A model generated the notes under the pieces. The model was not told the DNA's origin. It saw only the letters and a list, made by a program, of their open reading frames with translations, and did no database searches. Positions 1 through 9,066 of a stretch of 57,811 nucleotides of DNA are shown here, one piece after another (position 1 is the first letter of the stretch; the number at the start of each line of letters is the position of its first letter). The stretch is from Granulicella sp. (GTDB lineage: Bacteria; Acidobacteriota; Terriglobia; Terriglobales; Acidobacteriaceae). Made by a program: the position numbers and the translations under genes. Location of the stretch: assembly GCA_027450185.1 (NCBI GenBank), contig DAIDKF010000007.1, positions 1-57,811 of the forward strand, given 5' to 3'.

Positions 1-2
1 TA

Positions 3-3000
3 ACCACCGCAAACTGTCCGGTGGGGGCTAACGGCATAGGCGATGCCGCAACCTGCCCGATCTATCGCGGCGTGCTGGCCGTGCAGCCCGTTACCGGCGA
101 CCTCTACGCACTTACGGTGGACACCAACAACCTGGACCAGGGCTTGTGGCAGGACCTTTGCAACGCGACCTCGACCACCTGCGCGACGCCTGCGCCCACC
201 TTCGCCCAGCGCATCGACAATGGTGCGTTGGAGGTGGGCAGCGGCAACACCGCCATCGCGCAGGGCAGCTACAATCTGGCGCTGAACGCCGCTCCCACCG
301 CGGCGAATGGAACGAACCTCTATGCCGGAACGGTCGATCTCTATCGCTGCACGATGGCCGCCGGCTCCTCGGCCTGCGCACTGCGCAACACGACCAACGT
401 GCTGGACGGCTGCGACGCGCCCGCGCAGGTGGCCGGTGCGCAGCATGCGATTGCAACGGTACCGATGGCCGGAGGAACGCCCATCCTCTACCTGGGCAAC
501 GACGGCGGCTTGTGGCGCTCGCTCGACGGCGTGGCCGAGACCGGCAGCGTCTGCTCCTCCACCGACAACACCCACTTCGACAATCTGAACGCCGCCATCG
601 GAGCGGGCGGTTCGCTGGCCGAGGTCACGGGCTTTGCCGAGGATCCGGCGAATCCCAACACGCTGCTTGTTGGGGTGGGCGGCAACGGCTCAGCCGCGAC
701 CTCGACCGCAGCGACGCTTACGCCGTGGCTGCAACTCTCCACCGGCGAGGGCGGCCTTCCCTCCATCGACGCAAAGACCCCGGCCAACTGGTACGCGACC
801 ATCGGAGCGGGCGTGAACCTGGATGCCTGCCCGCTGGGCGCAAACTGTACGGCAGCGAACTTCGTCCCGCCTGCAACCATCGGCGCCACGCAGGTGGACG
901 GTGACGCCGCACTGCTCGACGCCCCCACGCTGCTGGACCCGGCGCTGAGTTCGAGCATCCTGGTGGGCACCTGCCGCGTGTGGCGCGGGCCGGCATCAAG
1001 CGGCTCCACGTGGTCCAACGCCAACGCACTCAGCCCGGCGCTGGGCGGCATCACGCTGCCCTGCTCTCCGTACAGCCCGCTGATCCGCTCGCTGGCCGCC
1101 GGAGGCCCCAGCGTCACCAGCGCGAACCTGCAAAACTCCGGCTCGACGGTGATCTATGCGGGGATCTCCGGAGCGCAGGACGGCGGCGGCGCGATTCCCG
1201 GCCACCTGTTTGTGACTACCACGGCGAACACCGCGACCGGCGCGAAGGCATGGACCGACGCCGCGCTCGCGCAGGTCACCAACGACACCTCCGATGCGCA
1301 CGTCTTCAACCCCGGACACTTCGACATCTCCTCCATCGCCGCCGACCCGCACGATGCGACCGGAGCCACGGTCTATGCGACGGTGACCGGCTTCGGCGTG
1401 CCACATATTTATCGCTCCACGAACTTTGGCGGAGCGTGGCTGAACATCAGCGCCAACCTGCCCGGTGTGCCGGTGAACGCCGTGCTCGTGGACCCGAATG
1501 ACGCCAACACCGTCTACGTTGCCACGGACGCAGGTGTGTATGTCACGCAGACGGTGACCAGTTGCGGCACCACGCCGCCGACCAACTGCTGGAGCGTGCT
1601 CGGCACGGCGTTGCCGAATGCTCCGATTGTGACGCTGGAGGCCTCCGCGAGTCTGCCAACGGGCGATGGCCGGGTTGGCATGCTGCGGGCCGGGACCTAC
1701 GGGCGCGGGCTGTGGCAGACGCCGCTGCTCACCGCCGCAGTGCCCACCCAGGCAGCGCTCACGCTCTCCAGCACCAGCCTCACCTTCGCCGCACAGCAGG
1801 TAGCCACGCTCTCTGCCGCGCAGACCGTTACCGTGACCAGCAGCGGGAACGCGCCGGTGACCTTCACCACGCTCACGCTCAGCGGCGACTTTACCGAGAC
1901 CGACAACTGCGCCGGCCAGACGCTGGCGGCGGGCAGCAGTTGCAGCGTGCAGATCGTCTTCGCACCCACCGCGACGGGCGCACGTTCGGGCCTGCTGACG
2001 CTCTACGCAAACGTTCCGGGTGGACAGGCGACGGTCACACTCAATGGCACCGGCACTGCGCCCGCGGCCGTCGTGCTCACGCCGCTGGCGCTCAGCTTCC
2101 CAGCCACCATCGTGAACCAGACGGCGCCCTCGCAGAACATCACCATCTCCAACACCGGCGGCAACGCGGCGACGCTCTCCGCGCCAGTGCTGGGCGGCAA
2201 TGCCAGCGACTTCAGCATCTATGCCAACACCTGCGGAGCGACGCTGCCGCCGGACACCGGTTGCACGATCACGATCACCTTTACCCCAACGGCCAGCGGC
2301 ACGCGCTCGGCAACGCTCTCCATCAGCGACAACGCCGGTACAACATCGGCGGCGACGCAAACCGCGACGCTCACCGGCATCGGCAACGCACCCGCCACCG
2401 ACACACTGTCGCCACTCGCACTCAGCTTCGCGCAACAACAGATTGGGACGACGAGCGCTGCGCAGACGGTAACCCTCACCAATAGCGGCGGTGTTGCCCT
2501 CACCCTGATCGCCGCAAGCGTTTCGCCGGGCGACTTCTCCGTGGTGAACGCCTGCGGCAACTCGCTGGCTGCGCATGCCACCTGCGCGTTCAACGTCACG
2601 TTCTCGCCCACCGCCATCGGCACACGCACCGCGACGCTCACCATCACCGACCAGTTTCACACCCAGAGCGTCGCGCTCAGCGGCGTGGGGCTTGCGGGCC
2701 CGGGCGTGTCGCTGACGCCGGTCACGCTCAGCTTCCCGGCCACCGGCGTGGGGCTTGCGGCGCCGGCCCAGACGCTGACCCTGACCAACAACGGCGGCCT
2801 TCCGCTCAGCATCTCAAACGTGGTTGCCAGCACCGGCTTCAACCTCGCGGCCAACACCTGCGGAGCCTCACTCGCGGTCCACGCCGCCTGCACGCTGACC
2901 GTGGTCTTCGCCCCAACCGCCGCCGGTCCTGCCGTGGGCACGCTCACCTTCACGGACAACGGACCCTCCGGCAGCCAGGCCACCACGCTCTCCGGCACGG

Positions 3001-3530
3001 GCATCGACTTCGCGCTGACCGCGACCAGCGCCACCAGCGCGACGATTGCCGGCAGCGGAGCGAGCACCACCTACGCCCTGCAACTTGCGTCGGTCAACGG
3101 CCTCTCGGGCAACGTCGCGATGAGTTGCAGTGGGGCACCGGCCAACTCCACGTGCACGGTCGTGCCCAACGTCGCCGCATTGGGGACCACGCTGCCCATC
3201 GCCGTCACGGTCGAGACCGATGTTGCCGTGGGCACGCTTACACCGCTCGCACGGCCATTCGGCACGGGCCGAGCCGCGATGACGAGCCTGCTTGCGCTGC
3301 TGCTGCCACTCGCGCTCTTCACGCGCCGCCGCTACGCTCGACTCGCGCTGGCGTTGGCGCTGATCTGCGGCCTGGGAGCCATGAGCGGCTGTGGCGCCAG
3401 CCGCACCATCCCCAACGCGACATCGCCGGGCAACGGAACACCCACCCCCACCGGCACCTACACGCTCACCGTGAGCGCGGCCGCCGCTGGCCTGACCCAC
3501 TCGGTCAACCTAACGCTTGTCGTGCAGTAG
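3..3530 (+). CDS. Secreted beta-propeller protein with four choice-of-anchor-D (ASH) repeats, 5'-truncated
   Basis: The reading frame is open to the first base of the window, so the start lies upstream; about 1,175 residues are visible. The N-terminal half has BNR/sialidase-like propeller signatures (DP-x-N-x-NT-L/VYV strands, 'YRSTNFGGAW'). From about base 1758 to 3000 there are four tandem ~100-residue Ig-like repeats of the ASH/choice-of-anchor-D type, each with a cysteine pair (CG...C) and a closing 'GTG/GIG'. After a further Ig-like segment come a hydrophobic stretch followed by RRR, a second hydrophobic stretch with an internal 'SGCG', and a last beta-strand segment. It is probably an exported or cell-surface protein. 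Ligand and function are unknown. It converges with the flavoprotein gene at 3566. Confidence 0.85.
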   Translation, partial: TTANCPVGANGIGDAATCPIYRGVLAVQPVTGDLYALTVDTNNLDQGLWQDLCNATSTTCATPAPTFAQRIDNGALEVGSGNTAIAQGSYNLALNAAPTAANGTNLYAGTVDLYRCTMAAGSSACALRNTTNVLDGCDAPAQVAGAQHAIATVPMAGGTPILYLGNDGGLWRSLDGVAETGSVCSSTDNTHFDNLNAAIGAGGSLAEVTGFAEDPANPNTLLVGVGGNGSAATSTAATLTPWLQLSTGEGGLPSIDAKTPANWYATIGAGVNLDACPLGANCTAANFVPPATIGATQVDGDAALLDAPTLLDPALSSSILVGTCRVWRGPASSGSTWSNANALSPALGGITLPCSPYSPLIRSLAAGGPSVTSANLQNSGSTVIYAGISGAQDGGGAIPGHLFVTTTANTATGAKAWTDAALAQVTNDTSDAHVFNPGHFDISSIAADPHDATGATVYATVTGFGVPHIYRSTNFGGAWLNISANLPGVPVNAVLVDPNDANTVYVATDAGVYVTQTVTSCGTTPPTNCWSVLGTALPNAPIVTLEASASLPTGDGRVGMLRAGTYGRGLWQTPLLTAAVPTQAALTLSSTSLTFAAQQVATLSAAQTVTVTSSGNAPVTFTTLTLSGDFTETDNCAGQTLAAGSSCSVQIVFAPTATGARSGLLTLYANVPGGQATVTLNGTGTAPAAVVLTPLALSFPATIVNQTAPSQNITISNTGGNAATLSAPVLGGNASDFSIYANTCGATLPPDTGCTITITFTPTASGTRSATLSISDNAGTTSAATQTATLTGIGNAPATDTLSPLALSFAQQQIGTTSAAQTVTLTNSGGVALTLIAASVSPGDFSVVNACGNSLAAHATCAFNVTFSPTAIGTRTATLTITDQFHTQSVALSGVGLAGPGVSLTPVTLSFPATGVGLAAPAQTLTLTNNGGLPLSISNVVASTGFNLAANTCGASLAVHAACTLTVVFAPTAAGPAVGTLTFTDNGPSGSQATTLSGTGIDFALTATSATSATIAGSGASTTYALQLASVNGLSGNVAMSCSGAPANSTCTVVPNVAALGTTLPIAVTVETDVAVGTLTPLARPFGTGRAAMTSLLALLLPLALFTRRRYARLALALALICGLGAMSGCGASRTIPNATSPGNGTPTPTGTYTLTVSAAAAGLTHSVNLTLVVQ

Positions 3531-3565
3531 ATGGGAGCCGCGCAGACGCAGCAGCAGACGCGAGC

Positions 3566-4825
3566 TTATGCAACCGCGCCCGCAGCCGCGGCGCTGGCCC
3601 ACGCCCACTGGAAGTTATAGCCGCCGAGCCACCCCGTGACGTCGACGACTTCGCCGATGAAGTACAGCCCGGCAACGCGCTGGCTCTCCATCGTGCGTGC
3701 GTCGAGTTCGCGCGTGTCGACGCCGCCGACCGTGACCTCGGCCTTGGCAAAGCCCTCCGAGCCATCGGGCCGCAGCGTCCAGGCATGGAGCTCGCTCTCC
3801 AGCCGCGCAATGCCTGCGTTGGTCCAGTCGCCAGAGCTCTGGTTGGCGCGCAGCCGCACCCATCGCTCCGCCATGCGGGTAGGCAGGACGGTCCGCATGG
3901 CAGCGAACGCGCTGTTCCAGTCGCGCCCCGAAGCCCGCGCCAGCAACGGCTGAAACACCTCCACGCCAGGCACCATGTCAAAGCTCACCTCGCCGCCCGG
4001 CCGCCAGTAAGAGGACACCTGCAGCACAGCCGGACCGCTCACTCCGCGATGCGTCACCAGCAGCGCCTCGCGAAAGACCGGAGCCTTCGCGCGCTTCTTC
4101 GCTGCAGCCTCACCCGTAGCGTCGACACGCGCGACGACCTCGAAGGCGACGCCGGCAAGATCACGCCAGCGTTCACGGTCGGCCACGGAAAACACCAGCG
4201 GCACCAGCCCTGGACGAGGCTCCACGATAGCGTGGCCAAACCTGCGCGCCAGCTCGTATCCGAAGGCCGTAGCGCCCAGCGCCGGAATCGACAGCCCGCC
4301 GGTGGCCACCACCAGGGACATGCAGCCAATGCTCCCCAGGCTGGTCTCGACGACAAATCGCGGCTGCAACGAATCGGGTGCGATGGATCTCGCGTCGGTG
4401 GCTGGCGCTGGTCGAACGCCACCCACCGTCACGCCGCAACGCGTCTCCACGCCGGCCTCCGCACACTCGCGCTCAAGCATCGCGACGATCTGCCTGGCCG
4501 AGTCGTCGCAGAACAACTGCCCCAGCGTCTTCTCGTGATATTTGATTCCGTGCTTCTCCACCAGCGCGACAAAGTCCCGCGACGTAAACCTGGCCAGCGC
4601 GGACTTCGCGAAGTGCGGATTCTCGCTGAGGAAGTTCTCCGCCCTGGTCCTCACGTTGGTAAAGTTGCAGCGCCCGCCGCCGGAGATCAGAATCTTGCGT
4701 CCCACTCGCTCACCGTGCTCGAGCAGCAGCACGCGGCGTCCGCGCTTTGCGGCCTCCAAGGCGCACATCATCCCGGCGGCACCCGCGCCCAACACCGCCA
4801 CGTCGACCTGCTTCTCAAGAGTCAC
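3566..4825 (-). CDS. HI0933/YhiN-family NAD(P)/FAD-dependent oxidoreductase
   Basis: Predicted cytosolic flavoprotein of 419 residues. The N-terminal Rossmann motif GAGAAG lies at residues 13-18 and the family signature 'SGGGRCNFTN' at 48-57. The C-terminus has the matching FAD-binding end ('GEVVDVTGWLGGYNFQWA'). Family members are annotated only as putative flavin oxidoreductases and the substrate is not established. The frame continues upstream to 4960, but that part would overlap the malic-enzyme gene and is not flavoprotein-like, so I take the GTG at 4825, six codons before the first beta strand. It lies 64 bp downstream of the malic-enzyme gene on the same strand and may be co-transcribed. 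Confidence 0.87.
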   Translation of the reverse strand: MTLEKQVDVAVLGAGAAGMMCALEAAKRGRRVLLLEHGERVGRKILISGGGRCNFTNVRTRAENFLSENPHFAKSALARFTSRDFVALVEKHGIKYHEKTLGQLFCDDSARQIVAMLERECAEAGVETRCGVTVGGVRPAPATDARSIAPDSLQPRFVVETSLGSIGCMSLVVATGGLSIPALGATAFGYELARRFGHAIVEPRPGLVPLVFSVADRERWRDLAGVAFEVVARVDATGEAAAKKRAKAPVFREALLVTHRGVSGPAVLQVSSYWRPGGEVSFDMVPGVEVFQPLLARASGRDWNSAFAAMRTVLPTRMAERWVRLRANQSSGDWTNAGIARLESELHAWTLRPDGSEGFAKAEVTVGGVDTRELDARTMESQRVAGLYFIGEVVDVTGWLGGYNFQWAWASAAAAGAVA

Positions 4826-4889
4826 TGCTTCTATCTTATTTGGCGCGGCCTTCGCTACTGTCGTTCGGCACTGTGTGGCCGCGCAACCG

Positions 4890-6596
4890 TTAGCGCCGCC
4901 GATAGGGCCGGTACACCGGCTCCCATACGTTCGCACGCAGCGCCTCGACAAACGCCTCACCTTTGACCTCTGCCAGGCCTTCGGTCTGCGCCTGCCTGCC
5001 CAGCGCGAGCGCCACGCTCATCGACACCTCGCGCAACGACTCCAGCGGCGGCAGCAGCGGGCCGTTGGGGTCATGCTGAGTGGGCGAGAGCGAGGCCAGC
5101 GCCGCCGCCGCCGCCATGATCATACCCTCGCTTACCCGTTTCGCCCGCGCACTCACAATCCCCAGCGCGATCCCCGGAAAGATATACGAGTTGTTGGTCT
5201 GCGCAATGTTGACGCTTCTGCCGCCAAATTCCACCGGAGGAAACGGGCTGCCCGTGCCCACAATTGCACGGCCCTCGGTCCAGAGGATCACATCCGCCGG
5301 CTTTGCCTCGCAGCGGCTGGTCGGGTTCGAGAGCGGCAGAATGACCGGCCGAATCCCGCGTCCCTCCTGCTCCAGTCCGCTCACCATCGCCCGGACCACG
5401 TGTTCGGTGAACGCGCCCGCCTGCCCGGAGACACCAATCAACACCGTGGGCCGCACGCGCTCGACGACCTCCAGCAAACCGATGCCATGCTCTCCTCGAT
5501 CCCACGCGTGGACCTCGCTCATCGGCCGCGCGAAGGCCGCCTTCTCGCCCGACAATCCCTCCATGCCCTCGACGAGCAGGCCATCTTTATCGACCGCGTA
5601 GAACCGTGAGCGCGCGGCGGCGTCGCTGAGCCCGGCGGCGACCAGGGCCTTGCGCACCAACTCGGTGATGCCCAACCCGGCCGATCCAAACCCGAAGACC
5701 ACAAACCGCTGGTCGGCAAATGGGACGCCGGTGGCCTTCACGGCCGCCATCAGCGTTGCGACGGCCACAGCCGCAGTGCCCTGGATGTCATCATTGAAGC
5801 TGGGAAGCACGTCGCGATAGCGCTCCAGCAGCCGCGCAGCGTTGTGCCCGGCGAAGTCCTCCCACTGCAGCAGCACGTGCGGCCAGCGCTTGCGCACTAC
5901 GCGCACAAACGTGTCGACGAACTTGTCATACTCCGAGCCGCGCACGCGCTCGTGCCGCCAGCCGATGTACATCGGGTCGGCGATTCGCGCCGCATTGTCT
6001 GTGCCTACGTCCAGCAGCACGGGCAGGCAGGTCATGGGATGAATGCCAGCCAGCGAGGTGTAGAGCGCGAGCTTGCCGATAGGAATGCCCATGCCGCCTG
6101 CGCCCTGATCGCCCAGGCCCAGAATGCGCTCGCCGTCCGAGACCACGATGCAGCGCACCTTGTCATAGCGCGGATGCCCGAGGATGGTCTCCATGCGCGC
6201 GCGATTCGGATAGCTCAAAAACACGCCGCGCGGCCTGCGCCAGATCTCGGAGAAACGCTGGCAGCCCTCGCCCACCGCGGGGGTGTAGACGATCGGCAGC
6301 ATCTCCTCGATGTTGCGCGTAATCATTGCATAAAAGAGCGTCTCGTTGACGTCCTGCAGATCGCGCATCAGCGTGTAGCGCGCAAAGTCGTCGGGCAGCG
6401 CTCGAAACGCCTTCAACCGCCGCTCCACCTGCTCATCGAGCGTGCCCACGTGCGGCGGCAGCAATCCGTGCAGCGAGAACTCATCGCGCTCCGACTCCGG
6501 AAACGCCGTTCCCTTGTTGAACATCGGGGTATTCAGCAACCCCAACCCAGCCAGCGAAGTCTCCAGAAACTGCGGTGAAGTACGCGACGGTGCCAT
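4890..6596 (-). CDS. maeA: NAD-dependent malic enzyme
   Basis: Oxidatively decarboxylates malate to pyruvate and CO2, linking the TCA cycle to pyruvate. The 568 residues match the large-subunit MaeA/SfcA form (about 565) rather than the shorter bacterial malic enzymes. Visible motifs are 'YTPAVGEGCQRF' near the N-terminus (catalytic Tyr), 'LGLGDQGAGGMGIPIGK' (substrate and metal region), 'FGFGSAGLGI' (NAD-binding Rossmann turn) and 'PLSNPTSRCEA'. NAD preference is inferred from subfamily resemblance, not proven. ATG at 6596; the ribosome-binding site is weak. It lies between the MBL-fold hydrolase upstream and the HI0933 flavoprotein downstream, all on the minus strand. Confidence 0.93.
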   Translation of the reverse strand: MAPSRTSPQFLETSLAGLGLLNTPMFNKGTAFPESERDEFSLHGLLPPHVGTLDEQVERRLKAFRALPDDFARYTLMRDLQDVNETLFYAMITRNIEEMLPIVYTPAVGEGCQRFSEIWRRPRGVFLSYPNRARMETILGHPRYDKVRCIVVSDGERILGLGDQGAGGMGIPIGKLALYTSLAGIHPMTCLPVLLDVGTDNAARIADPMYIGWRHERVRGSEYDKFVDTFVRVVRKRWPHVLLQWEDFAGHNAARLLERYRDVLPSFNDDIQGTAAVAVATLMAAVKATGVPFADQRFVVFGFGSAGLGITELVRKALVAAGLSDAAARSRFYAVDKDGLLVEGMEGLSGEKAAFARPMSEVHAWDRGEHGIGLLEVVERVRPTVLIGVSGQAGAFTEHVVRAMVSGLEQEGRGIRPVILPLSNPTSRCEAKPADVILWTEGRAIVGTGSPFPPVEFGGRSVNIAQTNNSYIFPGIALGIVSARAKRVSEGMIMAAAAALASLSPTQHDPNGPLLPPLESLREVSMSVALALGRQAQTEGLAEVKGEAFVEALRANVWEPVYRPYRRR

Positions 6597-6696
6597 GGCA
6601 ACATTCTACGTCCGCACCCTGTTCCTGCTGCCCGCTCATCGCCCAACCCTCATGCAGTCCTCGCCGGTGCGGACCCAACCGTATCTCCATCGATCG

Positions 6697-7650
6697 TCAC
6701 GGAGCGATTACGTCCAGATCGCTGGCGACGATGATTGGCCCGGTGAATTTCTGCTGAACTTCCTGCAACATCTGCGCCGGATTCGGCTTGTCCCCGCCGA
6801 CGTAGTGCGTAATCACCAGCAGCTTTGGCCGGGCACGCGCTGCGATATCGCCAAGCTCCACCGCCGAGGTGTGGAACGCGGAGAAATAGGCGTTCCCTCC
6901 ACGTGCCATGGAGTAGACCTCGTGGATGAGCAGATCGCAGCCATTACAGGCCTGCACAACGGTCTCCGTGGGCCGCGTGTCGCCCGAGATCACAATGGAT
7001 CTTCCGTCTGCGTCGAAACGGTAACCGAGAGCCTCCTTCCAACTGCCGTGCTGGACGGCGAAGGCCGTTACTTTGACGTTCTCGTCCTGATACACCACAC
7101 CCGGCTGGATCTCATGCACGTCGACGCGATGCCCCGTCTTCGAACTGTGCTCGAGGCCGTTGACGCGAAGGTCGATGTCCTCCGCATACGCGTGCTCCAG
7201 GCCGTCCACCATAGCTCTGGTCCCGGTCGGTCCGTAGAGATGCAGCGGAGCCGTGCGGCCCATCACCCACGGCGTGAGCATTAAATCCGGCAGGCCAAGC
7301 GTGTGGTCAGAGTGCAGATGCGTGAGGAATGCGATGTCGAGCGTGTTCGGCTGCAGAGCGTCGATGCCGTGCGAGAAGGCGGCTGCGGCCTGGCGCACGG
7401 CTCCCGTGCCCGCGTCCACCAGATACGCCGTTCCATTCACAACCACCGCAAGAGATGGCCCCTGGCGCGTCGGGATCGGGCGCGGCATTCCGGTGCCGAG
7501 AAAAACTACGAACACTCCGTGGTCAGAAGGAACGGTTTGCAATGGCGCCGGTGGCTGGACACCTCCGGGAGCTGCTTGTCCAATGCCTGGACCCGCCGCT
7601 GCACACAGCATCGCCACGCCCAGCGCCCAACACAGAACTGAAGGCTTCAT
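6697..7650 (-). CDS. Exported metallo-beta-lactamase-fold hydrolase
   Basis: 317 residues with an N-terminal signal peptide (hydrophobic 'VLCWALGVAMLCAAAG' then small residues). The zinc motif 'THLHSDHTLGLPDL' (HxHxDH) and the later 'SGDTRPTETV', 'HEVYS' and 'FHTSA' segments are those of the RNase Z/arylsulfatase-like branch of the MBL fold. Because it is exported, a periplasmic ester or phosphodiester hydrolase is more likely than a tRNA 3' endonuclease, but the substrate cannot be told from sequence. A GGAGGAG ribosome-binding site directly precedes the ATG at 7650. The gene ends 100 bp before the malic-enzyme start. Confidence 0.87.
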   Translation of the reverse strand: MKPSVLCWALGVAMLCAAAGPGIGQAAPGGVQPPAPLQTVPSDHGVFVVFLGTGMPRPIPTRQGPSLAVVVNGTAYLVDAGTGAVRQAAAAFSHGIDALQPNTLDIAFLTHLHSDHTLGLPDLMLTPWVMGRTAPLHLYGPTGTRAMVDGLEHAYAEDIDLRVNGLEHSSKTGHRVDVHEIQPGVVYQDENVKVTAFAVQHGSWKEALGYRFDADGRSIVISGDTRPTETVVQACNGCDLLIHEVYSMARGGNAYFSAFHTSAVELGDIAARARPKLLVITHYVGGDKPNPAQMLQEVQQKFTGPIIVASDLDVIAP

Positions 7651-8067
7651 ACGCTCCTCCGAATCGAGCCTGCCAACAAACTATAGTGCAACGAGGTCGC
7701 TTTCGGTCCTCGCAATTGGCGCAACGCTTGTGCCACGACAGCACCCGGCCTGCGATGCATTGCGCCTTCGGCGTAGCCCTCGCAGAGTGCTTCTCAGCTC
7801 TATCGTGCGTCCGCATGAGCCCAAGACCTTATGACAAATCGGTCATAGCGTGCGATTTACGCACAGCGAACGTAACTTTTTCGCATCTACAGCGTTCTAC
7901 CTTGAGTGGGCTTTTCGGCATTAAAGCCGCCAGCAGCCGTTCGATCGTCACCGTACGCACCACCGCGGCAAAACCTCCCCCGCGGTATCGGGCTGCGAAA
8001 CCCCGCTCCGTTTCGCGGGTAGCGCTCATCTAACAGCTTTGTCGACCTGAAGTTCGGAGATTTATTC
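7651..8067. other. Divergent intergenic region with three inverted repeats
   Basis: 417 bp without a convincing gene between the MBL-fold hydrolase and the exported protein at 8068. It should contain both promoters. It holds two back-to-back dyads at 7830-7847 and 7850-7864 and a third (GCGAAAC/GTTTCGC, 8-bp gap) at 7995-8016. No clean -35/-10 pair was identified. Confidence 0.5.
7830..7864. promoter_or_regulatory. Two adjacent inverted repeats (putative operator)
   Basis: TATGAC-N6-GTCATA (7830-7847) is followed 2 bp later by GTGCG-N5-CGCAC (7850-7864). Both arms match perfectly. They sit in the divergent region about 200 bp upstream of the exported-protein gene. The binding protein is unknown. 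Confidence 0.35.
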
Positions 8068-8979
8068 TTGCGCTCTCTTTTGATGACTGCACTTCTTTTT
8101 TGCATTCCCGGCGCATTTGCGCAGCAGACACCTGCGCTGCAACTGGAGCAGGCCGCAAGAGTCTCCTGGCCCGTAGCCGAGCTGGTCTCCTTCAAGCCGA
8201 CTGTGGCAGCGGAGGTCGCCACCCCCACGCCGGCCGCAGCATCCGCAGCCGCCGATCTGCCGGACGACCCCGATGTAGCGCTTCAGCCCAGAGCGTCCGC
8301 CGCCACGGCTGATGTCTCCTCCAGCGCCCAGTCTCAATCCCCGACCGGCAGCCAAGCCGCCACGCCGCAGCCCGCAGAACCTCTGCCGCCGCCGCAGCCC
8401 AAGCGCATTCTCGGCATGATGCCCAACTACCGCGCCGTGAGCGCCGGCGTCATACCGCCTCCGCCCACACCCAAAGAAGCCTTCATGGACGCAACCTATA
8501 ACGCCTTCGACTACTCCGACTTTGTGTTCGTCGGCCTGACGTCGCTGATGGCGGAGGGGACCAACACGCATCCTGTGTTCGGCAAAGGCGTCCCCGGGTA
8601 CTGGTCGTACTACTGGCGCGGCTTCATCGATAAGGCCGACGGCGACTACTGGGTGGACTTCATCCTTCCCACTGCGTTTCACGAGGACGAACGCTACTAT
8701 GCCAAGGGCCGCGGCAACGTCCTCCAGCGGGCCATCTACGCCGCCTCACAGGTGATCATCACGCCCGACTACAACGGTCACAATACCATCAATGGTGCAG
8801 AGCTGCTCGGCCGTGGCATCGCGCAGGCCATCTCCGTCAGCTACTACCCCACCCAGTACGCTACGGTCAGCGATGTCGCCTCGAAGTATGGCTATGCGCT
8901 GCTGCGTGATGCCGGCATGAACGTCTTCCGCGAGCTGTGGCCGGACTTCTCCGTGCGCGTCCTGCACCGCCAGCCTTAA
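8068..8979 (+). CDS. Exported protein of unknown function, probably Acidobacteria-restricted family
   Basis: 303 residues. There is a signal peptide ('LLMTALLFCIPGAFAQQ'), then about 110 residues of Ala/Pro/Ser-rich linker. The conserved-looking C-terminal domain starts at 'KRILGMMPNYRAVSAG' and is rich in Trp, Tyr and Phe ('YWSYYWRGFIDKADGDYW', 'FHEDERYYAKG'). I know similar 'RILGxxPNYR' proteins only from acidobacterial genomes, and no function is recorded that I can name. The TTG at 8068 is chosen because a GGAG lies 8 bp upstream; the ATG at 8083 would shorten the signal peptide. Possible roles such as envelope or outer-membrane association are inference only. Confidence 0.75.
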   Translation: MRSLLMTALLFCIPGAFAQQTPALQLEQAARVSWPVAELVSFKPTVAAEVATPTPAAASAAADLPDDPDVALQPRASAATADVSSSAQSQSPTGSQAATPQPAEPLPPPQPKRILGMMPNYRAVSAGVIPPPPTPKEAFMDATYNAFDYSDFVFVGLTSLMAEGTNTHPVFGKGVPGYWSYYWRGFIDKADGDYWVDFILPTAFHEDERYYAKGRGNVLQRAIYAASQVIITPDYNGHNTINGAELLGRGIAQAISVSYYPTQYATVSDVASKYGYALLRDAGMNVFRELWPDFSVRVLHRQP

Positions 8980-9066
8980 CCTCGGCGCACTGCGAGCCCA
9001 TGCGACGAGTCTTGTCGATGCGAGTGCGGTAGTGCGTAGAATCATTCCAGCTCGAACCTCACGGAC

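Noticed and set aside
996-2660. 554-codon open frame on the minus strand within the propeller/ASH gene
   Set aside because: Low-complexity Arg/Gly/Ala protein without family resemblance, fully opposite a gene with clear repeats; an artefact of GC-rich codon bias.
3125-4966. 613-codon plus-strand frame across the flavoprotein gene
   Set aside because: Antisense to a well-supported HI0933-type gene; His/Arg-rich composition typical of a shadow frame.
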